Of a stretch of DNA of 7,387 bases, positions 1-7,152 are shown piece after piece. The stretch is from the NCBI GenBank assembly GCA_009699645.1, contig WLNU01000056.1:1-7387 (forward strand), given 5' to 3'. The translations under genes were made by a program, and so were the position numbers. The stretch is from Actinomycetota bacterium. Its GTDB lineage: Bacteria; Actinomycetota; Actinomycetes; Nanopelagicales; Nanopelagicaceae. The notes beneath the pieces are model-generated. The model did no database searches. It was not told the DNA's origin and worked only from the letters and a program-made list of their open reading frames with translations. How positions within the stretch are numbered: the first letter of the stretch is position 1; each line of letters begins with the position of its first letter.

Positions 1-1
1 A

Positions 2-544
2 CAGGAATATACCTATGGCACATTGCGCAATATTTTGGTCCGCCAACCAGGACGCTTGCGTGTGTTGGCAGGAAAATTTATAGCGATGAAGTTATTTGCA
101 CTCGTCATGATTATTCTCTCGGGCATTATCAGCATTAGTGCATCAATCCTTTTAGCACCCCGTGCAAAAGTCTCAACCGATCTCTGGTTTGGTGCCGATG
201 GGCGTCATGCTCTATTGACGACCTTTATCAACATAATCATCTCAGTTATTGGCTTTGGCACGATCGGCATGGTTCTGGGTCTCTTACTTCGCTCACCGAT
301 TAGCGCGATCTCATTTGGTGTTTTGTGGTTGTTGATTGTTGAAAACCTATTAATAGCAGTTAAGAACTCACTGCAAGATTGGATGCCTGGTGCACAGCTT
401 GCCGCCATAGCATCGGGTGGCAAGCCAAGAGGCATGACAACTGGAATCGAATACTCCCACGCATTATTAATCGGTGGAATTTACGTTGCAGTGGGTGCCA
501 TAGTCGCATCATTCTTATTTGTACGCCGTGATGTATCTAATTAA
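2..544 (+). CDS. ABC-2 type transporter permease, C-terminal part (5' end outside window)
   Basis: The reading frame is open from base 2, so the gene starts upstream; about 180 residues are visible. The first residues read QEYTYGTLRNILVRQPGR, which resembles the 'EY..GTLR.LL.R...R' cytoplasmic coupling segment typical of ABC-2 family permeases. Counting from the TTG at base 23 as residue 1, four hydrophobic stretches follow at about 20-45, 64-89, 92-113 and 146-167. The third contains a Glu (residue 108), as is common in this family. The protein ends in a short basic tail (VRRDVSN). Such permeases pair with a separate ATPase to export drugs, peptides or lipids, or to act in self-protection; the substrate cannot be told from this fragment. 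An ATPase gene is expected just upstream but is not in the window. A hairpin with a T-rich tail follows the stop codon, so this gene probably ends its own transcript and is unrelated to the genes downstream. Family assignment is fairly sure; function is open. Confidence 0.8.
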   Translation, partial: QEYTYGTLRNILVRQPGRLRVLAGKFIAMKLFALVMIILSGIISISASILLAPRAKVSTDLWFGADGRHALLTTFINIIISVIGFGTIGMVLGLLLRSPISAISFGVLWLLIVENLLIAVKNSLQDWMPGAQLAAIASGGKPRGMTTGIEYSHALLIGGIYVAVGAIVASFLFVRRDVSN

Positions 545-552
545 AGACACCA

Positions 553-574
553 GCGGGTATTACCCGTCTTTTCT
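553..574 (+). terminator. Intrinsic (Rho-independent) terminator after the ABC permease
   Basis: A perfect 5-bp stem CGGGT/ACCCG (554-558 with 562-566) closes a 3-base loop ATT. A G-T wobble at 553/567 can extend it, and it runs into TCTTTTCT (567-574). The segment AAGAC just upstream (544-548) could also pair with GTCTT (566-570) as an alternative outer stem. The hairpin lies 10 bases after the permease stop codon, where a terminator is expected. The stem is short and the T-run is interrupted by C, so efficiency may be moderate. Confidence 0.6.
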
Positions 575-602
575 AAGCTAACTCATTTATTCTTAAGACC
601 TT

Positions 603-612
603 CCTCCGGAGG
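603..612 (+). promoter_or_regulatory. Strong Shine-Dalgarno within a perfect palindrome, deciding a TTG start
   Basis: CCTCCGGAGG is a perfect 10-base palindrome. Its right half, GGAGG (608-612), is a consensus Shine-Dalgarno sequence 7 bases before the TTG at 620. Its left half, CCTCC, has the sequence of the anti-Shine-Dalgarno end of 16S rRNA. The site fixes the start of the NlpC/P60 gene, because a signal peptide begins immediately after TTG and the next in-frame Met codon is far downstream (residue 125). The palindrome itself can fold only into a 3-bp stem with a CCGG loop. A slightly different fold pairs ACCT (598-601) with AGGT (610-613). Any regulatory effect is speculation. Confidence 0.7.
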
Positions 613-619
613 TTGTGAT

Positions 620-1822
620 TTGAAAAAATATAGAGCGATCTCACTTGCTCTCATCGCCGTACTGACGCTGACATCGGCGCCGGCGTTAGCAAAGACCCCA
701 AAACCAACATTGGCCCAAATCGAGGCTGCAAAAAAGGTTGAAGCAGAGAAGAAAAAAGCTGCGGATGCTCAAGCGGCAAAGTTAGCGGCTGCAAATCAAA
801 ACCTGCGAACATTAACGGCGAAAGCAAATGCTGCAACAGCCCTTTATGTAAAGGCACAAAAGGAGTTGGCTATCGCAGAAGCGGCAGCACGCGCTGCTGC
901 GAAGTACGCCGCTGAAACGGCAACTGCAGTGGAGGAGGCACACCGAGTAATTGGCCGCCTTGCAGCGAATGCATATATTTTGGGTGGAAGTATGAGCGAT
1001 ATCGAACCGCTGCTTAGTGCAAATGGTCCACAGGATTTAATGGATCAACTGAGTACGTTAAGCACATTGGGATCTAAGAATACGATCGCACTTGAGAGAT
1101 TTAAAGCCGCTGAAGTAATCGCACGTGCAGCTAAAGCCGCCGCTGATGAAGCAAAGGTTGCACAGCAGAAAGCTACCGATAAAGTTGCTGTGGCAAAAAA
1201 GACGGCCGATGATGCAAAGGCCGAACAGGCCAAAGAAGTTGCAAAGTTACAAAAAGTTCAAGATCAATTGTTGAAAGATTTACTGAGCGCGCGCAAGGTG
1301 CGAACAACGCTGGAGCAACAGCGTCAACTTGCGCTCTTAGAAGAGGCCCAAGCAAATCAAGCTGGGCAAACTCCAGGACAGGCAAAGATCTGGCCTGATC
1401 TTGGATTCAAGGGTCGATCAACTATTCGAACAGATGAGGCGCAGCGTTTAAAGGCCGTTGAGTTTGCCAAGAAACAAGTACTGGCCCGTAAGCCATATGT
1501 ATGGGGTAGTGAAGGACCAAATACTTTTGACTGTTCAGGCCTTGTCTATGCCGCTTATAAGTATGCCGGCCTTGGTTGGCCAAACTGGGATCGACTTAAC
1601 TCAGCGCTATATACGGGATATACCAAGCATGTTTCACTCAATGCCCTTGTGCCTGGAGATCTCTTGTTCTACTCATACAAGGGCACTATCTCAACAATCC
1701 ACCACATATCGATTTATGCAGGTAACGGCATGATGTGGGAGGCAAACTCGAAAGATAAAGGGCTGCTGTACTCAAGTATTTATAGTGTTAAGGGACTTAT
1801 GCCATTTGGTGGTCGGGTCTAG
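620..1822 (+). CDS. Secreted NlpC/P60 peptidoglycan endopeptidase with N-terminal coiled coil (RipA/RipC type)
   Basis: This 400-residue protein is predicted to be exported and to cut peptide stems of peptidoglycan, as RipA/RipC do during daughter-cell separation in mycobacteria. Residues 1-24 form a signal peptide: MKKYR, a hydrophobic core, and ALA before a likely cut at 24/25. Two Ala/Lys/Glu-rich helical stretches (about 30-107 and 153-247) flank a less charged segment containing 'AYILGGSMSDIEPLLS' and 'PQDLMDQLSTL'. I recognise that pattern from actinobacterial coiled-coil NlpC/P60 proteins, where the helical part controls access to the active site. A linker leads to the NlpC/P60 domain (about 274-400). 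It has Cys305 in DCSGLV, His362 in HISIYAGNG and Glu374 twelve residues later, matching the Cys-His-Glu triad described for RipA. No SH3 or LysM wall-binding module is present. The TTG start has a strong Shine-Dalgarno. tilS follows after 9 bases. Family and secretion are secure; a role in division is inferred, and no symbol is given because the orthologue cannot be fixed. Confidence 0.93.
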   Translation: MKKYRAISLALIAVLTLTSAPALAKTPKPTLAQIEAAKKVEAEKKKAADAQAAKLAAANQNLRTLTAKANAATALYVKAQKELAIAEAAARAAAKYAAETATAVEEAHRVIGRLAANAYILGGSMSDIEPLLSANGPQDLMDQLSTLSTLGSKNTIALERFKAAEVIARAAKAAADEAKVAQQKATDKVAVAKKTADDAKAEQAKEVAKLQKVQDQLLKDLLSARKVRTTLEQQRQLALLEEAQANQAGQTPGQAKIWPDLGFKGRSTIRTDEAQRLKAVEFAKKQVLARKPYVWGSEGPNTFDCSGLVYAAYKYAGLGWPNWDRLNSALYTGYTKHVSLNALVPGDLLFYSYKGTISTIHHISIYAGNGMMWEANSKDKGLLYSSIYSVKGLMPFGGRV

Positions 1823-1831
1823 TCTTATCGC

Positions 1832-2788
1832 ATGAGCGCAACTGCACCGGTAATTCGCAACGCAGTTCGCCTATGGCTTGAAAAGTTAGAGGCCGGTGAT
1901 CTAGTTTGTGTCGCCGTATCGGGTGGCGCTGATTCTTTAGCACTTGCATATGCCCTCTCACTTGAGGCACCAAAGTTAGCGATTCAACTGCATGCAGTGA
2001 CAGTTGATCATCAACTTCAATCTGGATCTGCGGCTCAAGCAGCAACAGTTGTTGTGCAGATGACGTCATTGGGTATTGAAACAACAGTTGCAAAGGTAAG
2101 TGTTGAGATTACGGAAGGCCTTGAAGCATCGGCACGCAAGGCGCGGTATGCAGCACTAGATTCAGTAGGTGATACATTAAATGCAGTTGCTATCTTCTTG
2201 GGACATACCCGTGATGATCAAGCTGAAAGCGTTTTATTAGGATTAGCTCGAGGCTCAGGAACACGATCGTTATCGGGAATGGCGCCACATCAAGGAAAAT
2301 ATATCCGCCCGCTACTCTCTATCACGCGCGAGCAGACTGAAAAACTTTGTGATGAGCTTTCTTTAGATGACTGGCAAGATCCGCATAATAAAGATGCACA
2401 ATTTGCCCGTGTGCGCGTGCGCACAGTCGCAATACCAACACTTGAAAAAACAATTGGCCCAGGGATCTCTGAGGCTCTTGCGCGCAGCGCCGATCTACTG
2501 CGCCATGATGCCGATGCCCTCGATGCATGGGCAGAGCGCGAGATTCGACATCTGGATTTAGCTGATCTGGAGTGCGAGCATCTCTCCCAACTGCCACGGG
2601 CGATCCGCAGCCGGATTATTCGCATGGCCATCTATGCCGCAGGTGCGCCCTCAGGCTCAATCTCGGCCGAGCATGTTGCCTCAGTTGAGGCCTTAATTAT
2701 GGGCTGGAGCGGGCAGGGTCCATCTCACCTCCCTGGTGGTGTGAAGGTTGAGCGTTTTTCGGGCAGACTTTCGCTCTTACGTAACTGA
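1832..2788 (+). CDS. tilS: tRNA(Ile)-lysidine synthase TilS
   Basis: TilS is a cytoplasmic ATP-dependent enzyme that attaches lysine to C34 of the CAU-anticodon isoleucine tRNA. This changes decoding from AUG to AUA and charging from Met to Ile. The 318-residue product has the PP-loop ATP site SGGADS at residues 30-35, a 'VTVDHQL' strand at 56-62, and 'LGHTRDDQAES' at 123-133 followed by 'LARGSGTRSLSGM' (138-150), the usual TilS core. 'DPHNKD' (183-188) and the Arg-rich 'RVRVR' (193-197) also fit the family. A substrate-binding helical region follows (about 205-318). The C-terminal domain of longer homologues such as the roughly 430-residue E. coli enzyme is absent, as in other short bacterial forms, so this is not a truncation. 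The ATG lies 9 bases after the hydrolase stop, with only a weak purine-rich stretch (GGTGGT, inside the previous gene) as ribosome binding site. This suggests coupled translation. Confidence 0.96.
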   Translation: MSATAPVIRNAVRLWLEKLEAGDLVCVAVSGGADSLALAYALSLEAPKLAIQLHAVTVDHQLQSGSAAQAATVVVQMTSLGIETTVAKVSVEITEGLEASARKARYAALDSVGDTLNAVAIFLGHTRDDQAESVLLGLARGSGTRSLSGMAPHQGKYIRPLLSITREQTEKLCDELSLDDWQDPHNKDAQFARVRVRTVAIPTLEKTIGPGISEALARSADLLRHDADALDAWAEREIRHLDLADLECEHLSQLPRAIRSRIIRMAIYAAGAPSGSISAEHVASVEALIMGWSGQGPSHLPGGVKVERFSGRLSLLRN

Positions 2789-2792
2789 GTCA

Positions 2793-2798
2793 GGGGAG
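2793..2798 (+). promoter_or_regulatory. Ribosome binding site deciding the GTG start of hpt
   Basis: GGGGAG lies 5 bases before the GTG at 2804, in the 15-base gap after the tilS stop codon. It is the best Shine-Dalgarno in the gap and supports the GTG as the initiation codon. The next in-frame Met codon is well inside the conserved fold (residue 51). Confidence 0.65.
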
Positions 2799-2803
2799 CC
2801 TTC

Positions 2804-3355
2804 GTGGATTTAGCTGGAGTGGAAAAAGAGATCGAACGCGTTGTTGTCACAGAGCAAGAGCTACAAGCAAAAATCAAGGAGCTTGCGGCGCGCATTGATA
2901 AAGATTACGCAGGAAAAGATCTCCTTTTAATTGGTGTGCTTAAAGGCGCGGTTATGGCTATGGCCGATCTTTCGCGTGCATTGGCGCGCCACGTTGAGAT
3001 GGATTGGATGGCCGTGTCATCGTATGGCTCTGGCACAAAATCCAGTGGAGTAGTTCGAATCCTAAAAGATTTAGATCGTGACATAACTGGGCGCAATGTT
3101 TTAATCGTTGAAGACATTGTTGATTCAGGTTTAACACTTTCATGGCTAAAGGCCAACCTCGAATCACGTGGAGCTAGCAGTGTTGAAATACTCTCTATCT
3201 TGCGCAAGCCAGAGGCGGCAAAAGTTAGAGTTGATGTTAAGTATGTTGGCTTTGAGATTCCACCAGATTTCGTTGTTGGCTATGGTCTCGACTTTGATGA
3301 AAAATATCGCAATCTTCCATTTATTGCTGTGCTTGCTAAGCACATGTACTCCTAA
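2804..3355 (+). CDS. hpt: Hypoxanthine (hypoxanthine-guanine) phosphoribosyltransferase
   Basis: This purine-salvage enzyme transfers the ribose-phosphate of PRPP to hypoxanthine or guanine, giving IMP or GMP. The 183-residue length is usual for bacterial Hpt. The PRPP-binding motif is IVEDIVDSGLTL at 101-112, with the acidic pair Glu103-Asp104 and the expected general base Asp107. The pyrophosphate loop is 'LKGA' (46-49), and the mobile loop is 'SSYGSGTKSSG' (72-82). The purine pocket includes Lys135 in 'RKPE' and 'VGFEIPPDFVVGYGLD' (148-163), where Phe156 should stack on the base. The GTG start is set by the upstream GGGGAG. Hpt between tilS and ftsH is a very widely conserved bacterial arrangement. 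Its product GMP feeds the GTP pool used by FolE further along the run, although that link is inference. A 7-bp hairpin lies in the last codons (3328-3344) without a T-run. Specificity for guanine versus hypoxanthine cannot be read from the sequence. Confidence 0.96.
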   Translation: MDLAGVEKEIERVVVTEQELQAKIKELAARIDKDYAGKDLLLIGVLKGAVMAMADLSRALARHVEMDWMAVSSYGSGTKSSGVVRILKDLDRDITGRNVLIVEDIVDSGLTLSWLKANLESRGASSVEILSILRKPEAAKVRVDVKYVGFEIPPDFVVGYGLDFDEKYRNLPFIAVLAKHMYS

Positions 3356-3382
3356 ACCCTTAAGAAACGAGAAATAAAAGAG

Positions 3383-5440
3383 ATGTCTGATACGAAGAAG
3401 CCAGTACAGAAGCCGGCGAAGAAAAGCTCTTTAAAGAAGAGTTTTGCGGGTAGCTCCACACCCAAGAAGCCAGCAACTCGTGCCGGTCGAATCTTTCGTG
3501 GGCCGCTTTTTTGGATTCTCGTTGCAATTTTCGCAGTCTCTATCTTTGGTCAGATTACATCTGCCGGGAACCGTTATACGCAGATCGAAACATCTCAAGC
3601 CCTCGATGCTATTGCCCGCTCTAATGTCGAGTCGGCAGAGATAGTAGATAAAAATCAAAAACTCCGTTTAATATTAAAACCAAGTGCTTCAATTAAAGGT
3701 GCAACAAAGGTAGAAGCCTCCTATGTCGCTCGCCAAGAGCCAACTATCGTGGATGCCCTTACATCTAACCCACCATCTAAGGGTTGGAACGTCCGAGTCC
3801 CTTCACAATCACTGCTTGTCTCCTTCCTTTTTTCAATAATCCCATTTCTCTTAATCGGCTTCCTCTTCTTCTGGATGATGAGCCAGGCCCAGGGCGGCAA
3901 TAAGGTCTTTGCGTTTGGTAAATCCCGCGCAAAACTTCAAAGCAATGATGTTCCGCAAACAACCTTTAAAGATGTTGCTGGAGCAGATGAGGCCATTGCC
4001 GAACTCGAAGAGATTAAAGATTTTCTAGCTAACCCAGATAAATACGGAGTATTGGGCGCAAAGATTCCAAAAGGTATTCTGCTCTTTGGTCCTCCAGGAA
4101 CAGGTAAGACTCTCCTTGCCCGCGCCGTTGCAGGTGAGGCAGGAGTTCCTTTTTATTCGATCTCAGGATCGGACTTTGTTGAGATGTTTGTAGGTGTTGG
4201 CGCCGCACGTGTACGTGATTTATTTAAGCAGGCAAAGGAAAACTCACCGGCAATTGTCTTTGTTGACGAGATAGATGCAGTTGGTCGCCAACGTGGTGCT
4301 GGAATGGGTGGCGGACATGATGAGCGCGAGCAAACGCTCAATCAACTGCTAGTTGAGATGGATGGCTTTGAAGAAAATACAAAGGTTATTCTTATCGCTG
4401 CAACTAACCGCCCAGATGTTCTAGATCCAGCACTATTGCGCCCGGGCCGCTTTGACCGTCAGATCGCAGTTGATCGTCCAGATCTCAAGGGTCGCGAAGC
4501 GATTCTGGCAGTGCATGCAAAGAACAAGCCATTGGGTAATGATGTAAAGCTCATTGATTATGCACGGCGCACACCAGGCTTCACAGGTGCCGATCTTGCA
4601 AATGTTCTTAACGAAGCTGCGCTGCTAACTGCACGCGAAGAGAAAAAAACTATTTCAAATACCGAACTAGATGAGGCTATTGATCGCGTAATGGCTGGTC
4701 CACAACGTAAATCTCGCATCATGAGTGATGACGAGCGACGAGTAACGGCCTACCACGAAGCCGGTCACGCCCTTGTTGCGCATGCACTTCCTCATACCGA
4801 TCCAGTTCATAAAATTACAATCATGCCTCGCGGTCGCGCACTGGGCTACACAATGATTCTGCCTGATGAAGATCGCTACTCAACAACGCGTAATCAACTA
4901 TTGGATCAGTTGGCATACTCACTGGGCGGCCGAGCAGCTGAAGAGTTAATCTTTCACGATCCATCAACAGGTGCCTCAAATGATATTGAAAAAGCGACTG
5001 CACTAGCTCGCGCAATGGTCACACAGTATGGAATGACTGAGGCGATTGGAGCTATTAAGTTAGGGGCAAATAGTGATGCACCATTTATGGGGCGCGACTA
5101 TGGACACCAGCGCGATTACTCTGAAAGCATCGCAGGAGTTGTCGATCGCGAAATCCGTAAACTCATTGAAAACGCCCATCAAGAGGCCTTTGATATCTTG
5201 GTTGCAAACCGCAAGATTTTAGATGAGATGGTTTTAGTGCTCCTAGATAAAGAGACGCTCAATAAGGAAGAGATTACAAAGATCTTTAAGAAAGTAAAAT
5301 CTGTGACTGCACGCCCAGCCTGGACTGGATCTATTACGCGCATTCCATCGGACCAGCCACCAGTTGATGTGCCAGAGCGAGCCGTTGTTACAAAGGCAAA
5401 AAAACCTACTCGTAGTAAGAAGCCGGCAGATGACAATTAG
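3383..5440 (+). CDS. ftsH: ATP-dependent membrane zinc metalloprotease FtsH
   Basis: FtsH is a hexameric membrane-anchored AAA+ protease that extracts and degrades misassembled membrane proteins and some regulators. The 685-residue product starts with a Lys/Pro/Ser-rich cytoplasmic tail (1-40). Transmembrane helix 1 (about 41-60), an extracytoplasmic domain (61-142) and helix 2 (about 143-166) follow. The AAA+ module has Walker A GPPGTGKT (236-243), the pore motif FVEMFVG (265-271), Walker B IVFVDEID (291-298) and the second region of homology with arginine fingers Arg356 and Arg359. The protease domain has HEAGH (458-462: zinc ligands His458 and His462, catalytic Glu459) and third ligand Asp534 in 'SNDIEKAT'. 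The C-terminus has 'RIPSDQPP' (653-660), similar to mycobacterial FtsH, then a basic tail. The ATG follows hpt by 27 bases with only a weak Shine-Dalgarno (GAAACGAG, 3364-3371). The last 11 bases overlap folE. All catalytic residues are intact, so the enzyme should be active. Confidence 0.98.
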   Translation: MSDTKKPVQKPAKKSSLKKSFAGSSTPKKPATRAGRIFRGPLFWILVAIFAVSIFGQITSAGNRYTQIETSQALDAIARSNVESAEIVDKNQKLRLILKPSASIKGATKVEASYVARQEPTIVDALTSNPPSKGWNVRVPSQSLLVSFLFSIIPFLLIGFLFFWMMSQAQGGNKVFAFGKSRAKLQSNDVPQTTFKDVAGADEAIAELEEIKDFLANPDKYGVLGAKIPKGILLFGPPGTGKTLLARAVAGEAGVPFYSISGSDFVEMFVGVGAARVRDLFKQAKENSPAIVFVDEIDAVGRQRGAGMGGGHDEREQTLNQLLVEMDGFEENTKVILIAATNRPDVLDPALLRPGRFDRQIAVDRPDLKGREAILAVHAKNKPLGNDVKLIDYARRTPGFTGADLANVLNEAALLTAREEKKTISNTELDEAIDRVMAGPQRKSRIMSDDERRVTAYHEAGHALVAHALPHTDPVHKITIMPRGRALGYTMILPDEDRYSTTRNQLLDQLAYSLGGRAAEELIFHDPSTGASNDIEKATALARAMVTQYGMTEAIGAIKLGANSDAPFMGRDYGHQRDYSESIAGVVDREIRKLIENAHQEAFDILVANRKILDEMVLVLLDKETLNKEEITKIFKKVKSVTARPAWTGSITRIPSDQPPVDVPERAVVTKAKKPTRSKKPADDN

Positions 5441-6032
5441 TAAAGTCACTCTCACCAATGGCCACCCAGCTACTCCTTATGATCAAGAACGGGCCGAGCG
5501 CGCAGTGCGCGAGCTTTTATTGGCACTCGGTGAAGATCCAGATCGTGAAGGCTTAAAAGAAACACCAGCACGAGTAGCTCGAGCCATGAAGGAAAACTTT
5601 GCAGGTTTATGGCAGGCACCAGAAGATGTATTAACTACGACATTTGATATCGGTCATGAAGAGCTTGTCATTGTCCGAGATATTGAGGTTTTCTCCCACT
5701 GTGAGCATCACCTAACACCTTTTCACGGTGTTGCACATATTGGATATATCCCTCGCGGGAAAATCACGGGACTTTCAAAGTTAGCGCGCTTAGTCGACGT
5801 CTTTGCCAAACGCCCACAAGTACAAGAGCGCCTAACTACTCAGATCGCTGATGCCTTAGTAGAAATCCTTGATCCCCTCGGTGTAATTGTCATTATCGAT
5901 TGTGAGCATTTATGTATGTCAATGCGCGGTGTCAAGAAGTCACAGGCCCGTACTACGACAAGTGCGGTTCGCGGGGCCTTGCTGAATGCATCCACGCGTG
6001 CCGAAGCGATTAGTCTTATTACACATCGGTAA
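5430..6032 (+). CDS. folE: GTP cyclohydrolase I (type IA, zinc-dependent)
   Basis: FolE opens and rearranges GTP to 7,8-dihydroneopterin triphosphate plus formate, the first committed step of folate synthesis, acting as a homodecamer in the cytoplasm. The 200-residue product has zinc ligands Cys91 and His94 in HCEHH (90-94) and Cys162 in CEHLC (158-162). The 71-residue spacing between the two cysteines equals that of the E. coli enzyme. His93 and His160 are the expected catalytic and binding histidines. '[16 protein letters not shown]' (38-53), '[10 protein letters not shown]' (114-123) and 'RPQVQERLT' (128-136) are family hallmarks. I place the start at ATG 5430, 11 bases inside the end of ftsH. 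The frame stays open further upstream, but there it only reads through ftsH sequence. No good Shine-Dalgarno is visible, so translation is probably coupled to ftsH. The gene heads the folate block and is followed by folP after 5 bases. Confidence 0.97.
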   Translation: MTISKVTLTNGHPATPYDQERAERAVRELLLALGEDPDREGLKETPARVARAMKENFAGLWQAPEDVLTTTFDIGHEELVIVRDIEVFSHCEHHLTPFHGVAHIGYIPRGKITGLSKLARLVDVFAKRPQVQERLTTQIADALVEILDPLGVIVIIDCEHLCMSMRGVKKSQARTTTSAVRGALLNASTRAEAISLITHR

Positions 6033-6037
6033 AAACC

Positions 6038-6793
6038 ATGTTAGTTATGGGAATTCTCAATGTAACTCCAGATTCTTTTGCAGATGGCGGACGTCATAAC
6101 TCTCTTGAAACTGCGCTACAACGCGCTCGCGAAATGATTGCCGAAGGCGTCGACATCATCGATATCGGTGGAGAGTCCACACGTCCCGGAGCGCAAAGAG
6201 TTAGTGCTGATGAAGAGTTAGCCCGTGTGATTCCAGTAATTACAGAGTTAGCCAAAGATGGCGTGCTTATAAGTATCGACACTATGCGTGCAAGTACCGC
6301 ACTTGCTGCAGTAGATGCTGGCGCGCAGATTATTAATGATGTGAGCGGGGGATTAGCAGATCCGACGATGCTCACAGTAGCGGCCCAGTTGAACCTGCCC
6401 TATATCGCTATGCATTGGCGGGGCGCATCAAAGGATATGAATTCGCGGGCGGTTTACGGCGATGTTGTGCATGATGTCATCCAAGAGCTTCAAGAGAGAA
6501 TCTCTGCAGCTTTAAATGCTGGGATTAGTAAAGATAACTTAATTATCGATCCAGGTATTGGCTTTGCTAAAGATGCAGACCACAACTGGAAAATTATTGA
6601 TCACATAGATGAATTTGTATCTCTTGGATACCGGGTACTTGTTGGTGGCTCACGTAAGCGATTCTTAGGTGGAGATACACCTGATGGGCGCGAAGCTGCC
6701 AGTGTTGCCCTGACAAAGCGCCTCTCCACGAGCGGTATTTGGGGAGTTAGAGTTCACTCTGTGAAGCCCCATAAAGATGTGTTAGCGCAATGA
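6038..6793 (+). CDS. folP: Dihydropteroate synthase
   Basis: FolP condenses 6-hydroxymethyl-dihydropterin pyrophosphate with p-aminobenzoate to give dihydropteroate, and is the target of sulfonamides. The 251-residue product is a TIM barrel of slightly compact but normal length. Visible motifs are GILNVTPDSF (5-14, pyrophosphate and loop-1 region), 'DIGGESTRPGA' (42-52), 'SIDT' (79-82), 'NDVSGG' (100-105) and 'AMHWRG' (124-129). 'DPGIGFAKD' (171-179, pterin-binding Asp171), 'GGSRKRFLG' (203-211, with Lys207) and 'RVHSV' (238-242, with Arg238 and His240) complete the set. ATG 6038 is the first usable start in this frame after an in-frame TAG at 6011, and it leaves only three residues before the first conserved Met-Gly. 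The gap after folE is 5 bases with no clear Shine-Dalgarno, so coupled translation is likely. The stop overlaps the folB start by 4 bases (ATGA). No known resistance-type insertion is apparent. Confidence 0.96.
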   Translation: MLVMGILNVTPDSFADGGRHNSLETALQRAREMIAEGVDIIDIGGESTRPGAQRVSADEELARVIPVITELAKDGVLISIDTMRASTALAAVDAGAQIINDVSGGLADPTMLTVAAQLNLPYIAMHWRGASKDMNSRAVYGDVVHDVIQELQERISAALNAGISKDNLIIDPGIGFAKDADHNWKIIDHIDEFVSLGYRVLVGGSRKRFLGGDTPDGREAASVALTKRLSTSGIWGVRVHSVKPHKDVLAQ

Positions 6794-7152
6794 GTGATCA
6801 GATACTGCTCGTCGGAATCCATGGCTTTGGATACCACGGTCTGCTCGAACACGAGCGCACAAATGGCCAGGATTTTTACATTGATTTAGCTTTAGAGGTT
6901 GATCTGCGCGCAGCATCAATCAGTGATTCGATCGAGGATACCGTTAGCTATGCCGAGATAACTGATTTAGTTGTTATAGAGATTACAACTGATCCTGTTT
7001 CACTTATTGAAAAACTTGCAGGGCGCATCGCCGAGCGGATTCTTAAATCATTTACGAAGGTTAATTCAGTAACGGTTACCGTACACAAGCCGCAAGCTCC
7101 AGTCTCGGCCTCGCTTAAAGATATCGCGGTGCAGATAACACGCACGCGATGA
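6790..7152 (+). CDS. folB: Dihydroneopterin aldolase
   Basis: FolB cleaves 7,8-dihydroneopterin to 6-hydroxymethyl-7,8-dihydropterin and glycolaldehyde, as a ring-shaped oligomer. The 120-residue product is the usual length. The start 'ILLVGIHGFGYHGLLEHE' (5-22) is the family N-terminus. Glu22, Tyr54 (in TVSYAE), Glu74 (in SLIEKLA) and Lys100 (in VHKP) occupy the same positions as the active-site residues of the well-studied Staphylococcus aureus enzyme. The ATG sits in an ATGA overlap with the folP stop, and the gene ends in a second ATGA overlap with folK. This points to translational coupling and matched output of consecutive pathway enzymes. Dephosphorylation of dihydroneopterin triphosphate, needed to supply the substrate, is not encoded in the window. 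Some actinobacterial FolB proteins also have epimerase or oxygenase activity; that cannot be judged from the sequence. Confidence 0.96.
   Translation: MSDQILLVGIHGFGYHGLLEHERTNGQDFYIDLALEVDLRAASISDSIEDTVSYAEITDLVVIEITTDPVSLIEKLAGRIAERILKSFTKVNSVTVTVHKPQAPVSASLKDIAVQITRTR

Noticed and set aside
588..593. TATTCT as a possible -10 promoter element for the gene run.
   Set aside because: It fits TANNNT, but no recognisable -35 box lies at the right distance (the sequence there is terminator stem). In AT-rich DNA such a match is expected by chance. A promoter probably lies in this gap, but it cannot be pinpointed.
545..619. A cyclic-di-AMP (ydaO-type) riboswitch ahead of the hydrolase gene, as known for wall-hydrolase genes in some actinobacteria.
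   Set aside because: The whole gap is 75 bases and part of it is the terminator; a ydaO riboswitch needs considerably more, and no matching helices are visible.
1045..1385. Long open frames on the minus strand inside the NlpC/P60 gene and elsewhere.
   Set aside because: They lie opposite strongly supported genes, are rich in Ala/Ser/Leu as expected from antisense of Ala/Lys-rich coding sequence, and show no recognisable domain or ribosome binding site.
2..1822. The membrane protein upstream of the NlpC/P60 gene could be an FtsX-like activator, since FtsEX activates coiled-coil NlpC/P60 hydrolases in mycobacteria.
   Set aside because: Its C-terminal membrane layout and EY..GTLR segment fit ABC-2 exporters, not FtsX, and a terminator separates the two genes.
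5364..5429. A longer FolE with 22 extra N-terminal residues starting inside ftsH.
   Set aside because: The extra residues come from reading ftsH's conserved tail out of frame; ATG 5430 gives the normal short lead into the conserved FolE N-terminus.
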